Source: JANLTX01 sp049840835
GTDB taxonomy: Bacteria > Armatimonadota > Armatimonadia > Armatimonadales > Armatimonadaceae
Length of the DNA: 64,000 bases
Assembly: GCA_049840835.1 (NCBI GenBank)
Contig: JASGJG010000012.1
Span: 62,001-126,000, forward strand
Direction of reading: 5' to 3'
Shown piece after piece: positions 42,113-52,010 of this stretch. Each line of letters starts with the position of its first letter. Within the stretch, counting starts at the first letter, position 1. Below the pieces are notes generated by a model. It saw nothing but the letters and a program-made list of their open reading frames with translations, was not told the origin of the DNA and did no database searches. Position numbers and translations under genes: made by a program.

Positions 42113-42601
42113 TTAGCTAAAGATGAAATATCGGGGTGAGAGAGACTTGCTTCCAGGCGGGCACTCTCCTCCGGTTTTAGTTGGAATGCTACTGCTCGGA
42201 TAGGTAGACCACTCTCCCGGTCTTTGCCGCTTCCAGGTTGGGTGGATCCTATCGCTCCCCTCCTGCCAGGCTTCGGGCGGGAAGCATCCCCTGCAGCCCA
42301 TGAGCTGGCACGTTGAGCCGGTGGGGTAGGTGCCGTCCGTCGTGAACAATTCACGGGCATCTATCGGTTTCTTTGTTCGGCGCGAGACGGCGGCGGTAAT
42401 GGCGCTCATCGCCGAATAGGAAGGCGCTGCCTTACCCCGCATGATTCTGGAGATCGTAGAAGGCGAGAGTCCGGCGTCTCTGGCAAGGCGAGCGTTACCC
42501 TCTATGGAGTAATAGGGCACATGGAGCAGGACGGCGCGGAGCCGGTTGGAAAGTCGGCTCGGTTCTCCGTGGGGAACGATGCAGGGCATAGGCCGTGGCA
42601 T
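42113..42601 (-). CDS. XRE-family HTH regulator with a C-terminal Cys cluster
   Basis: A 162-residue protein with an N-terminal XRE helix-turn-helix (GNARLARDAGLSPSTISRIMRGKAAPSYSAMSAITAAVSRR). After a short linker come C-x4-C-x2-C (CQLMGCRGC) and a tail with tryptophans. The Cys cluster could bind a metal. It heads the minus-strand cassette with the Mrr-like, Rep-like and wHTH genes and faces a small plus-strand gene. The intergenic region holds two copies of a CAACGNNCGTTG dyad, which are likely its operators. This gives the look of a repressor controlling a two-way switch. Confidence 0.78.
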   Translation of the reverse strand: MPRPMPCIVPHGEPSRLSNRLRAVLLHVPYYSIEGNARLARDAGLSPSTISRIMRGKAAPSYSAMSAITAAVSRRTKKPIDARELFTTDGTYPTGSTCQLMGCRGCFPPEAWQEGSDRIHPTWKRQRPGEWSTYPSSSIPTKTGGECPPGSKSLSPRYFIFS

Positions 42602-42667
42602 TAGGGCTTTTTAGACAGTCACCGCGCAGGCGACTGGTCCATGATGAAGGAAGCCCCATAGTGCCCA

Positions 42668-42718
42668 CAACGAGCGTTGCGCCCAGGTTCAGCAGGCTCT
42701 AGTATGCAACGCTCGTTG
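42668..42718. promoter_or_regulatory. Paired CAACGNNCGTTG operators in the divergent region
   Basis: CAACGAGCGTTG (42668-42679) and CAACGCTCGTTG (42707-42718) are each self-complementary five-base arms around two bases, and they are also inverted copies of one another, giving a 13-base inverted repeat overall. Centres are 39 bases apart. They lie between the XRE gene and the divergent 42787 gene. Confidence 0.75.
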
Positions 42719-42786
42719 CTGCGCATCTCCGGCTTTGAGATGCTTTCCCGGCTTCAGGCGATCCCTGAGGCTGGAGGAAGAATCTC

Positions 42787-43131
42787 TTGGCCCGATTTCG
42801 TGTTTACACCACGTTCGCCGAGGGCGAGCTGGATGGAGAGCTGAAAAAGCTCGCGCAAAAGAGCGGAGACGGTTCGGATGCCGCTCTGCGCAGGAGCCAG
42901 CGCCTGCAATCCAAGCAGCATGAGTGCGCTGTCACTTACCCGGATGGGAGCGCGGGCACCTGCCACTACACCAGGGAAGGCCCTCGTTGCCACACCTTCC
43001 GCTACGAGCTGGGCGAGCCCAACGAGTACGGCAACCGGGAGTACGTCACCCGGCTGTACCACCTGGAAACGCTGGGCCGGGATACTGGTAGCGTAGAGGA
43101 TGCAGCGCAGGGCAAAGCCCTGGAAGCGTGA
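42787..43131 (+). CDS. Small protein of unknown function, divergent from the XRE regulator
   Basis: A 114-residue product beginning with TTG (MARFRVYTTFAEGELDGELKKLAQKSG), with GGAGGA about nine bases upstream. A middle stretch is polar with three cysteines (HECAVTYPDGSAGTCHYTREGPRCHTF), and the C-terminus (YELGEPNEYGNREYVTRLYHLETLG) looks beta-rich. I do not know the family. Position opposite a repressor-type XRE gene, with paired operators between, makes it a candidate antirepressor or cargo gene. The rare start codon lowers confidence. Confidence 0.5.
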   Translation: MARFRVYTTFAEGELDGELKKLAQKSGDGSDAALRRSQRLQSKQHECAVTYPDGSAGTCHYTREGPRCHTFRYELGEPNEYGNREYVTRLYHLETLGRDTGSVEDAAQGKALEA

Positions 43132-43159
43132 CGCTATCTTGCAAGAGCGTAAAGATGCC

Positions 43160-43453
43160 ATGCGCGCTACCCCACCAGGATTTGGCAGTAGAAAGGCAGA
43201 TCCTGTCCTTTCAACTCTGTCTCAGGCGCGAGCGAAACAACTTACGGGACGCTACGCACTCTGTACGAAGTTGGAGCCATCCGGCAAGCTACTGGCGGTA
43301 TCATCAGCCTTCGAGACTATCGAGGCTGTTAATGCTGCCTTGGAAGCAACTGCAGATTCTTCTCTCGTCATTGCCCTCTGCTACCGCTGGGCGCGGCGCT
43401 GGATGCCAGTTAAATATAACTATGCTCTCTCTACGCTCGCCGACAGCGTATGA
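43160..43453 (+). CDS. Small protein of unknown function
   Basis: About 97 residues from the ATG at 43160 (an alternative ATG at 43100 overlaps the previous gene). The body reads AKQLTGRYALCTKLEPSGKLLAVSSAFETIEAVNAALEATADSSLVIALCYRWARRWMPV, an alpha/beta-type pattern, with no signal peptide. It is followed 13 bases later by a strong terminator, which supports it as the last gene of a short plus-strand transcript begun at 42787. The function is unknown. Confidence 0.5.
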   Translation: MRATPPGFGSRKADPVLSTLSQARAKQLTGRYALCTKLEPSGKLLAVSSAFETIEAVNAALEATADSSLVIALCYRWARRWMPVKYNYALSTLADSV

Positions 43454-43466
43454 AGAGAGCTCAAAT

Positions 43467-43500
43467 AGCCGCTCTGTAGCACTCCAGTAGCGGCTTTTTC
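43467..43500 (+). terminator. Rho-independent terminator
   Basis: Arms AGCCGCT (43467-43473) and AGCGGCT (43489-43495) are followed by TTTTTCTC. It closes the two-gene plus-strand unit that is divergent from the XRE gene. Confidence 0.85.
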
Positions 43501-43619
43501 TCATTCCTCTCTCGAAGGAATAGAGGTAGCGCTTCCCGAATCTAGTTCATGTTAGTGACGTTTTAGCCCCGGCTTAGTTTTATGGGTTCCAGGGGCAAGA
43601 GCTTAAGGAGGTTCCTCAG

Positions 43620-46600
43620 GTGGATTCTACGAAGTCGTTGGATTCTTCATTGTCTGGTCGTGTTGCGGCGCTGCTTATCGCACATGATGACCACTGGTAT
43701 TTAACCGAGACGATTGCTTCTCTGCAAGGAAAAATTCCCGCCTTTGTCTTTGTGAACAAGTTCCCTTTTTTTGCCGAGCCGGGCGACTGGCAGAAAGTGG
43801 TAGACGCGGCGGAGCGGGCAGGAGCGACAGTTGTTGTAGGAGAGTGGCAGGGAGAGATCGAGCACCGTAGCGCGGCGGGCGAGCACTTGCTGTCTCTGGG
43901 GTTCACCCATGCCCTGCTGCCAGATGGCGACGAAATCATAGAACCCAGGCTACTGGATACCTTGCTCAAGATTGCAGAGAGCGATCTGGCGGATGTGGTG
44001 ACTATCCGCTGGGATACCTACTGGAAGACCCCCGAGTTCGTGATTCGCCCACGTGAGGGCTTTACTCCCAGCTACCTGGCTAATCTATCGGTAGCTGCTC
44101 CTGTGGCCGGGCACCAGTACCGGGGCGGGCGAATGCTGTTTCTAGACGAGAGCTACGGCCTGGTACACCACCTGAGCTGGGTAGGGCCAGAGGAGCGGAT
44201 TCAGCGGAAGCTAGACTCCTGGGCGCATGCGAAGGAAGTGCTGCCCGGCTGGCGTGAGCGGGTGTGGCGCGCCTGGGACAGCGATAAGACTCTCCGAGAC
44301 ATTCACCCTACCCACCCGCATGCCTACAGCTTTGCCGAGCGACTGGCTGAGGCCCCTGAGCCGCTGAAGCCACTCTGCGAGAGGTGGAACTTTACCGAAC
44401 TGCTCCCTCTTGTACCGATTGAACCGTTCCCTGCTATCTCCGTCGTGATTCCGGTCTATGGCGGAGCAGATGACCTGGCAAGCTGCCTGACTTCCCTGGC
44501 TCCGCTCCATGCTGAGGGGCTGCTGAATGAGGTGCTGGTCATCGACGACGCCGGGCCGCAGGAGAGCGAGATTCAGGCACTGGCGGACTCCCATCCCTTC
44601 GTTCGTCTTACCCGGAAGGAGGAGAACGGGGGCTTTGCGGAAGCGTGCAACACGGGTGCAAGCCAGGCCAGTGGCGAGGCGATTCTCTTCCTCAACAGCG
44701 ATACCCGCGTTCCCAGGACTGGATTCCTGAGGCTGGCTGAGGCGCTGGTAGAAGGTGGACCGCTTGTCGCTGCAGTAGGCCCCCTCTCCAACCATGCAGG
44801 CCACGGCCAGGGGATTCCCGTTACCTATACCGCATTCGAGAACCTGGATGCTTTCGCGGAGGAGTTTGCCAGGCGCGACGTTGAGGATGCCGACACCGAT
44901 ATGCTGGTGGGGTTCTGCCTGCTTGTCCGCAAGGATGCCTTCCGCCGGGCAGATGGCTTCGACACCCGGTTCGGGCGGGGATTGTTCGAGGACAACGATC
45001 TTTGCTACAAACTTCGGCGGGAAGGCTGGAAGTTGACGCTAGCGGCTCGCGCGTTTGTGCACCATGAAGGCAGCAAGTCACTGGAGAGGGCTATTCCCGA
45101 CGTTTCCCACTTGCTAGAGTCCAACCAGAGGGTCTACACGAACAAGTGGCGAGCAGATCTTCAAAGCGGGTTCGCCAGCCATCTCTCTGGTCTGGGGCAG
45201 TCGGGCCGCATTCGCTTCGATCCGGCCCGCAAGCCCGAGGCGCGGCTTCAGGAGGCAAGGCGCCTGGCGAAGCAAGCGGACATCTCCCTGATCATGATCG
45301 TGAAGAATGAAGAGCGGGTGCTGGGGGACTGCCTGAGCAGCGCCATGCCGTTCTTCCACGAGACAATTGTGGTAGACACAGGGAGCACAGATCGGACCGT
45401 GGAAATCGCCGAGCGCGCGGGGGCGATAGTCAAAAGTTTCCCTTGGACGGAGAGTTTCGCGGAGGCACGCAACGAGTCTCTGAGGCATGCTACGGGCCGC
45501 TGGATTCTCTGGCTGGATGCGGACGATACGATAGACATCGCTGCTGGCGAGGCGATTCAGCGCATGGCGCTGGAGGCGCCGCCGGAGGTCATGGCGTTCG
45601 TGATTCCGGTGCAGTTCGTGGAAGAGAACGGGCTGCCGGGCGGCACGCGGGTAGACCATGTGAAGCTGTTCCGCAGTCACCCTGCCTTGAGCTTCGAGGG
45701 GCGGATCCATGAGCAGATCCTGCCCAGCCTGAAAATAGTCTTTGGCGAGAGCGGCGTGGTAGCGCGCGGCCCTGCCGAGGCGGTGGTGCTGCACTCGGGG
45801 TACGACACCTCTGTGGAGGGCCAGGCAAAGAAACGCCAGCGAGATGCCACCATTCTGGCGCTGGAGCTGCAGGAGCGTCCGGATCATCCGTTCGTGCTGT
45901 TCAATCTCGGCATGACCGACCACTACGGCCAGCAGCACACCACAGCTATAGAGTGGCTGAGCAAGTGCATATCTGTCTCGCGCCCCACCGAGTCGCATAT
46001 TCGGAAAGCCTATGCCCTGAAAGCCGTGAGCCTACGAGAGCTGGGCCGAATAGACGAAGCCCTGGCGACTCTGGAGGAGGGACTGGCAGCCGTGGGCGAT
46101 GACCCCGAGCTGCATTTCCAGAGCGGCTACACTCTGACCATGCAGGGCAAGTTCGCGGAAGCGCGGGCGAGCTACGAGAAAGCGCTCCAGGGCGATCTGG
46201 GTGGGCATTTCTCTAGCGTGGATACAGCCATTCTGGGCTACAAGGGGTTCTACAACCTGGCGCAGGTCTGCCAGCAGATGGGGGACTGGCCAGCGGCTAG
46301 AGGCTGGCTGGAGCGAGCGCTGGCCGAAGTACCCGAGTTCCTGCCCGCGCTTTTCGCCCTGTTCGATGGCGCGCTGGAAGCCGGGGACTTCACCACGCTC
46401 TCTGCAGCCCTGGCAGAGGTACTGCGCCGAGAGGGACCGAGTGAGAACTGGGCAAAGATGGGTGTGCGCCAGGCCGAGAAGGTTGGCGGGGAGCAAGGAG
46501 GTGAGGGGTTCCTGCGAGTGGCGCTCCAGACCTTCCCCGAAGCGCTGGGACCGAAGCTGGCGCTCATGAGGAGACTAATAGAGACCGGCAGAGACACCGA

Positions 46601-47378
46601 GGCCACGGGTCTACTGCACGAATTGCAGGCGGCAGGCGTGCCCGAAGCCGCGTTCTTCCTGGGCGTGCAGGCAAACCGTCGAGGCAACTTCCCGGAGGCG
46701 CTGCACTGGATGGAGCGTGCCAGCGAGTTGAACCCAGGGCATGGAGAGACTCTGCGCCAGGTAGAGAACCTGAAGGGGGCGCTGGGCCTGGCTCCCAGGT
46801 TCACCGAACAGTGGTTCGACCCCGAGTGTCAGCGAGTTCTCAAAGAGTGCGCCGAAGAGGTGAAAGACTTAGAGGGCGCGATTATAGAGATTGGCTGCTG
46901 GGAAGGTCGCTCCACGATCTGCCTTGCCAATGCCGTAGCCCCACAGGTTGTGCATGCCGTGGATCACTGGGAGGGTAATGGAACCGAAGGTTACGACCAC
47001 CCCACAGTACTGGCCTTAGCCCAGAGAGATGTGTTCGGCAGGTTCCAGGAGAACATAGCCCAGTTCACGCCAGGGAACGTACAGATACATAGGGAGAGCA
47101 GCGCGAGCTTTTTCAGCCACTTCCATGAGCCGGTAAAGCTGGTGCATATCGATGGGAGCCATGACTATGAGAGTGTGAAAGCCGATATTGAGGCAGCACT
47201 AAGGCTTTTGGTTCCTGGTGGGGTGATTTGTGGGCATGATGCGGATGCGCCAGGGGTACAGAAAGCTGCAGGGGAATTGTTTGAAAGTACCGGTGCTACA
47301 GAGAGTCAAAGCATAGGAATGTGGACGTGGAAAAAGTGGTACGAGCAATTCGACTGCAGGTCAGATAAACAATCCTAA
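43620..47378 (+). CDS. Giant multidomain glycosyltransferase: GT2-GT2-TPR-methyltransferase
   Basis: A 1252-residue cytosolic protein that starts at GTG after AAGGAGG. Residues 1-260 form a GT-like domain (LLIAHDDHWYLTETIASL, LLPDGDEIIEPRLL). Residues ~270-540 form a GT2 domain (ISVVIPVYGGADDLASCL, FLNSDTRVP, LFEDNDLCYKLRREGW). Residues ~555-750 form a second GT2 (DISLIMIVKNEERVLGDCL, DTGSTDRTVE, ILWLDADDTI). A TPR array follows to ~1065 (ALATLEEGLAAVGDDPEL, WLERALAEVPEFLPAL). From ~1085 there is a class I methyltransferase (AIIEIGCWEGRST, VHIDGSHDYESVKADI, GGVICGHDAD). It resembles flagellin or surface-glycan glycosyltransferases. It would assemble and methylate a glycan on a protein or carrier. 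No partner gene is adjacent. Confidence 0.88.
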   Translation: MDSTKSLDSSLSGRVAALLIAHDDHWYLTETIASLQGKIPAFVFVNKFPFFAEPGDWQKVVDAAERAGATVVVGEWQGEIEHRSAAGEHLLSLGFTHALLPDGDEIIEPRLLDTLLKIAESDLADVVTIRWDTYWKTPEFVIRPREGFTPSYLANLSVAAPVAGHQYRGGRMLFLDESYGLVHHLSWVGPEERIQRKLDSWAHAKEVLPGWRERVWRAWDSDKTLRDIHPTHPHAYSFAERLAEAPEPLKPLCERWNFTELLPLVPIEPFPAISVVIPVYGGADDLASCLTSLAPLHAEGLLNEVLVIDDAGPQESEIQALADSHPFVRLTRKEENGGFAEACNTGASQASGEAILFLNSDTRVPRTGFLRLAEALVEGGPLVAAVGPLSNHAGHGQGIPVTYTAFENLDAFAEEFARRDVEDADTDMLVGFCLLVRKDAFRRADGFDTRFGRGLFEDNDLCYKLRREGWKLTLAARAFVHHEGSKSLERAIPDVSHLLESNQRVYTNKWRADLQSGFASHLSGLGQSGRIRFDPARKPEARLQEARRLAKQADISLIMIVKNEERVLGDCLSSAMPFFHETIVVDTGSTDRTVEIAERAGAIVKSFPWTESFAEARNESLRHATGRWILWLDADDTIDIAAGEAIQRMALEAPPEVMAFVIPVQFVEENGLPGGTRVDHVKLFRSHPALSFEGRIHEQILPSLKIVFGESGVVARGPAEAVVLHSGYDTSVEGQAKKRQRDATILALELQERPDHPFVLFNLGMTDHYGQQHTTAIEWLSKCISVSRPTESHIRKAYALKAVSLRELGRIDEALATLEEGLAAVGDDPELHFQSGYTLTMQGKFAEARASYEKALQGDLGGHFSSVDTAILGYKGFYNLAQVCQQMGDWPAARGWLERALAEVPEFLPALFALFDGALEAGDFTTLSAALAEVLRREGPSENWAKMGVRQAEKVGGEQGGEGFLRVALQTFPEALGPKLALMRRLIETGRDTEATGLLHELQAAGVPEAAFFLGVQANRRGNFPEALHWMERASELNPGHGETLRQVENLKGALGLAPRFTEQWFDPECQRVLKECAEEVKDLEGAIIEIGCWEGRSTICLANAVAPQVVHAVDHWEGNGTEGYDHPTVLALAQRDVFGRFQENIAQFTPGNVQIHRESSASFFSHFHEPVKLVHIDGSHDYESVKADIEAALRLLVPGGVICGHDADAPGVQKAAGELFESTGATESQSIGMWTWKKWYEQFDCRSDKQS

Positions 47379-47413
47379 CTTGACGTTCCCTCGTCATGCC
47401 CTTTTAAAATGCT

Positions 47414-47869
47414 TCATTCCATAGAGTTAATCCCCCTGACGTAAGAAGTCAGATTGTCAACCGATATTCCATAACGATAAAAGCAATCGTTAGATTCCTT
47501 ATCTGAGGAATATCTCAATATTAAATAGAGTAACCCCTCGTATCCACACATCCTGCTGTCGCACGCCATTAAATAAGAATCTATTTCCAATAAGCATCTA
47601 AATACATCTTCTTTGTAGGAAATTTCTCCAATAAGTGAATTCCCGTCGATATGTTTTAATTTCTTGATTTCATAGAGATCATTAGTTATCATTTTTGAAT
47701 TAACAGACAATGATTCAAAAAACAAAGAGAGAAATTCGCTTTGAGAAATATGTATCAATACAGAATTACATGACAAACCAGAATTACTCTCGTTCAAGAA
47801 ATTGAGGAGCGATTTCGATTTAAAAGTTAAATATTTTTCTAGTTTTTTATTTAATACTGATTTATTCAT
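47414..47869 (-). CDS. AT-rich small protein, candidate immunity to the RHS tip
   Basis: From the ATG at 47869 the product is 151 residues (MNKSVLNKKLEKYLTFKSKSLLNFLNESNSG...), with a mixed alpha/beta pattern ending DNLTSYVRGINSME. The gene is far more AT-rich than its neighbours. It begins 20 bases after the RHS tip stop, on the same strand, which is the usual place of an immunity gene in polymorphic toxin modules. I do not recognise the family, so the immunity role is inference from position and composition. A longer start at 47926 would overlap the RHS gene. Confidence 0.62.
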   Translation of the reverse strand: MNKSVLNKKLEKYLTFKSKSLLNFLNESNSGLSCNSVLIHISQSEFLSLFFESLSVNSKMITNDLYEIKKLKHIDGNSLIGEISYKEDVFRCLLEIDSYLMACDSRMCGYEGLLYLILRYSSDKESNDCFYRYGISVDNLTSYVRGINSME

Positions 47870-47888
47870 AGTAGCCACTATCGCCGAC

Positions 47889-48713
47889 TTACCTTCCACC
47901 TGGTCGATCGCCGGGTCCAACATCATAGCTGCACATCGATGTCCACATTTCCATACAAAAATCTCTATGGGGCTTGTGAACCTGCCTTAAGCAGTTTCTG
48001 AGAAGCTCTTGACAGGTCAACCCCTTCCAAAGCTTACAAAAGAAAACGCAAGTTTCTGTTTTATGGCCTAGAAGTGCACATGCTATTTTGCAGTCATAGT
48101 CGCCAAAACGATCAAATTTGCCCAAAGGAGGTGGAAGCCAATCTCCGCCAGGGACGTTTCCACATATAGGAACGGGAGGTGGATCATCGCATGGAAATAG
48201 CGGGCCATATAAATATTTACATTGCCTGGCTGCATCTTTACATGCCTTTTTCGTGTCTTTATATTTTCCTGATCTAATTAGTTTCATATATTCACATATT
48301 GAGCAGAAAAAACCTGATGATGGACAATTTCCAGATCTATCAATTAAGGATTCTGGGTTATTCGTTACATATCGATAAAAATTGTAGTCCCCTGAATCTC
48401 CTCCTATTGGATCCTCAGTTATCCACCTACCTCTATTCTTATCCAAGTACCTTGCTCTGACATAGTTTCTAGATGTTCCATCATGATAGTACCCAAAACT
48501 TCCTACAAACTGGAAAGGAGTAGGGGTCGCTCCAGTTCTTACCGCACTTTCTCCATAAGGCCAATACTCAAACGTGTCGATCTTAGTCTGACTGGAATCA
48601 AGCAAGGCAATCGTTGAGCCTAGTGGATCTGGTACGTAGTCATACTTGACGCCACCACGCAGTTCGCTCACAACCTCGCCGTCAATTACTGTATATCGTG
48701 CTTTCATTGCCAT
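47889..48713 (-). CDS. RHS C-terminal core and Cys-rich variable tip (separated from the body)
   Basis: The 274 residues begin in the last RHS core repeats (VKYDYVPDPLGSTIALLD, FGYYHDGTSRNYVRARYLD, GRWITEDPIGGDSGDYNFYRYVTNNPESLID). The hallmark RHS/YD end PxGGDxGxYNxYxYVxNNP is intact. After SLIDRSG comes a ~150-residue tip with about 18 cysteines (FFCSICEYMK, ACKDAARQCKYLYG, DYDCKIACALLG, TCQELLRNCL, FCMEMWTSMCSYD) that matches no toxin I know. It is joined to the upstream body only by a two-base slip in a GTGTG run and one TGA codon. The tip is probably the effector, and the downstream AT-rich gene its partner. Confidence 0.72.
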   Translation of the reverse strand: MAMKARYTVIDGEVVSELRGGVKYDYVPDPLGSTIALLDSSQTKIDTFEYWPYGESAVRTGATPTPFQFVGSFGYYHDGTSRNYVRARYLDKNRGRWITEDPIGGDSGDYNFYRYVTNNPESLIDRSGNCPSSGFFCSICEYMKLIRSGKYKDTKKACKDAARQCKYLYGPLFPCDDPPPVPICGNVPGGDWLPPPLGKFDRFGDYDCKIACALLGHKTETCVFFCKLWKGLTCQELLRNCLRQVHKPHRDFCMEMWTSMCSYDVGPGDRPGGR

Positions 48714-48760
48714 TTGGGGTCAGCTACTCACTTCCTTAGAATACCCTAGAATAGAGGACA

Positions 48761-51700
48761 TCACACCTCACCAAGGTAATCATCGCCATCCCAGATAAAG
48801 GTCGTCAAAGTACCACCCTCTTCCTGGGCAGACCTTCTCAATCCACCGCCCTCATAGGTGTAGGTTGAACGAGTCGAGCCACCTGGGAATACCAATGTAG
48901 CTAATCGGTTCTCTGGATCATAGGCATAGGTAGTCAAGCTACCTGCTGCATTCTCCAGAGTCAGGTTACCTGTAGCATCATAGGTACAGGTCGTGGTTGT
49001 TGTTCCCTGTAGATAGGTGACTATCCTGTTAGCAGCGTCATAGGTGAAGGTCATCGGATTGCTGCCCTGCTGCGCTTTGGATAGCGTGTTGCCCACAGCA
49101 TCGTATGTAAATGTTGCCCATTGGCTTGGCTTTTGTTGGCCTGTCAGGCGATACCCATTGTCATAGGTCCAGGTCGTCGTTACTCCATCCTGAACACGCT
49201 TAGTTCGATTCCCTACGTTGTCGTAGGTATCCACCATTGTCATAATTGGAGTATTCGAGTTGTTTAGCTCAATTTGAGTCGTCAATCTGCCTGCCGCATC
49301 GTAGCTGTATTGCCGTTTAGAGCCGTTGCCAAGGAGCATCGTGGTTCTCTGGCCTGCGGCATCGTATTGAAGTGTGAATCGATTAGCACTCGGGTCCTGA
49401 GTTTCGCTGGTCCTGTTAAGTGCATCGAACACTGAGGTGAAGATGCCTCCATCGGGGTCTACCATGGTCGTGCGGTTTCCTACAGAGTCATAAGCCATGG
49501 TGAGGCGATATCCACCTGGGAAGATCTGACTGACGACGCTTCCTCTAGCATCGTAGGTATAGGTGGTTGTCCCACCCCAGTCCACCATGGAGGTTCTTTG
49601 TCCTACGGCATCATAGGTGTAAGTTACCCGAGTGCCATCGGCATACAGCACACTGGTGAGTCGACTGGCATTATCATAGGTTAAGGTTTTGACCTGGCCA
49701 CGAGCATTGACTGTGCTAACATTCCTGCCTGCAGCATCATAGAAGTAGCTGGTAATGTTACCCAGTGCATTGACTTGACTGACTAGTCTGCCAGCAGGAT
49801 CATAAGCAAAGGAAGTCCTATTTCCTCTGGCATCCTGGATAGCGGTTTGCTCTCCTGCCAGGTTGTAGGTGAAGCTTGTGAGGAAGCCGTTGGAATCCTG
49901 GCTGGCGGCAAGGCGATTGGAGTTTGAAGCGTAGACGCTTGTGGTGACCTTGCCATTGGAATCCATGACTGTAGCAGCCAAGCCAGCTGCATCGTAAGCG
50001 AATGTCGTCCTGTTCGTCAGAGCATCAATCGTGGCGCTGATCTGTCCCGCTGCATCGTAGACGGTAGTAGTACGGCGATTCAAGGCATCCCGAACCGCCG
50101 TTCTTCTGCCCACGGCATCGTAGGTGTATTGGGTTACCTGGCCAAGCGCGTTTATAGTCGAGACCACATCAGCTCGCGCATTGTAGACATTCGTCGCAAC
50201 GTTTCCTCGCGCATCCATCACCGTAGCCAATCGCCCTGAGTTGTCGTAGGCGAAGGTCGTTCTATTGTTCAGAGCATCGATCTCAGCAATTCTCTGGTGA
50301 GCTGGGTTGTAGGCGGTAGTGGAACGATAGCCTAAGGCGTTCTGGACTTCTGTGAGATAGCCTTCCACATCGTAAGTGTAGCTGGTTACATTCCCAAGCG
50401 GATCAGTGACCGTGGCAGGTTTGGCGAACCGATTATAAGTAGTAGTGGTTCGGTTGCCCAGTGGGTCTACTACAGCGACTCTCAGACACCCATCGTAGAC
50501 ATACGTAGTAGTCTGTCCTAACGGATTGATAACCGCTGTCAGGTTATCGCCCGCATCGTAGGTGAAGGATGTCTTTCGTCCCAGCGGGTCCGTTTCTGTC
50601 TCCCTGCGATTGAGGTTATCGTAGGTATACGTTGTAATCCCACCATCGCTTGCGATGATACTTACCACATTGCCTAAACTGTCGTAGCTGTAGGTAGTTT
50701 TGAGACCGCGAGGGTCGGTCATGCTTTGGAGTAGGCCAGCCCCTGTGTAGCTATAGCTGGTGACTCGACCTAGCGGGTCTGTAGCTCGGATTCTCAGCCT
50801 TGTGGAACCAGTGCCATCGTAGCCAAAAGTCGAGACATTATTCAGCGCATCCGTAAGAGTCGTCAGGTTCCCGAACGAGTCATAGGCCATCGTGGTCCGG
50901 TTGCCTAAAGCATCCTGCTGCACAGTCGGCAGCCAAACCAGAGTACTGTAGGTAGTGCTGGAAATCGTACCTGCGGGAATGCGCTCGCTGGTCTTGAGAC
51001 CGTTCGTATAGGTGTAGGTACTCGTATATCCCTCAGGACGCTGAACTTCCGTGGTCATCCCACTGTCATCGTAGGTGGATGTGGTAAGTGCTCCTAGAGG
51101 TGCCTGCATAATGCTCCTACGCCCTGAGAAGGTTGCAGAGTAGACATAGGTCCACACTCCACTACCTGCCGCCATGGAAGTTACGTTCAGGTTGCTATCG
51201 TACATATAGGTTGTCCGATAGCCTCGAGGATCCTCTATAGCATGGACCATAGTGGTGGTACCCGTGCCAGCCAGAGAATAAATATATTGAGTGGTACAGC
51301 CGATAGGTGTAGTAAGAGTTGTTAAATACCGCGCCGAATCATATTGGAACGTTGTCTTGCGCCCGCCCCAGTCTTCTACGGTTGACAGCAGGCTTGTTCC
51401 TGTCGAAGCCGCAGTAGGTAAAGGTAACCTTATTGCCCCCAGGCACCGTGATCGTCTTCAAAAGACCCGCTTCCGGGGGCGTTCCATAGGTGTAGGTCTG
51501 CGTATTACCCGAAGCATCGGCTACCTTGATCAGCTCATGCTTGACCGGGTTGCCTCCCCCTACCTGAGCCTGATACACCATCTGCGCCCCATCAGGAAAG
51601 GTCTCGGTGAACTTGGTACCATCGAAGGTCAGCGAGTTGTAGACACCCACATTACTGGTATCCATTGGCCCATAGTAGTTACCGCTGCCATCCCTTCGGT

Positions 51701-52010
51701 AGAGTGTCTGGCGCATATCGCCCCGCACGATAGTAATGTTGACCGTGGAAGTAGAGGATAGAACATATGCCCCGACACTTGCCGAGCGCGCTCTGCCGTA
51801 CTGGTCGTTCGTGGTCGATTTGGCAGAGTAAAAGAAGCTTATCGCCAGATCCAATCCCTGTGCACGCAACATAATCTCCGGGTCGATCTTTAGCTCCCCG
51901 GTTGCCAGATCCGGTCTGGGCTGAAAAGGATGATAAAGTTCGTTGGTGCTATCCGAGCCCTGATATCGGGCAAGTGGTCGCGGTACTCCCTGCACTTCCG
52001 TATTGCTCAC
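48761..52010 (-). pseudogene. RHS/YD-repeat protein body, broken by a frameshift
   Basis: The first 200 residues (GTG start at 52010) hold a DUF6531-like start (DPEIMLRAQGLDLAISFFYSAKST) and then enter YD repeats. The frame breaks near 51414 and continues in another frame. Removing one C restores FTYAASTGTSLLSTVEDWGGR. The rest is ~35 copies of a G-x3-x(R/T)xYxYD-type repeat such as TTYTYDARGSVVSQIF and TTFAYDNSGRLATVMD. Such a shell forms a beta-cocoon that encloses a toxic C-terminal tip. No signal peptide or PAAR domain is visible. Two-nucleotide slippage and a TGA separate it from the tip, so it may be a pseudogene, unless these are sequencing errors. Confidence 0.82.

Noticed and set aside
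45114..45998. A 294-codon minus-strand frame
   Set aside because: It is a shadow of the giant glycosyltransferase, whose domains are unambiguous on the plus strand.
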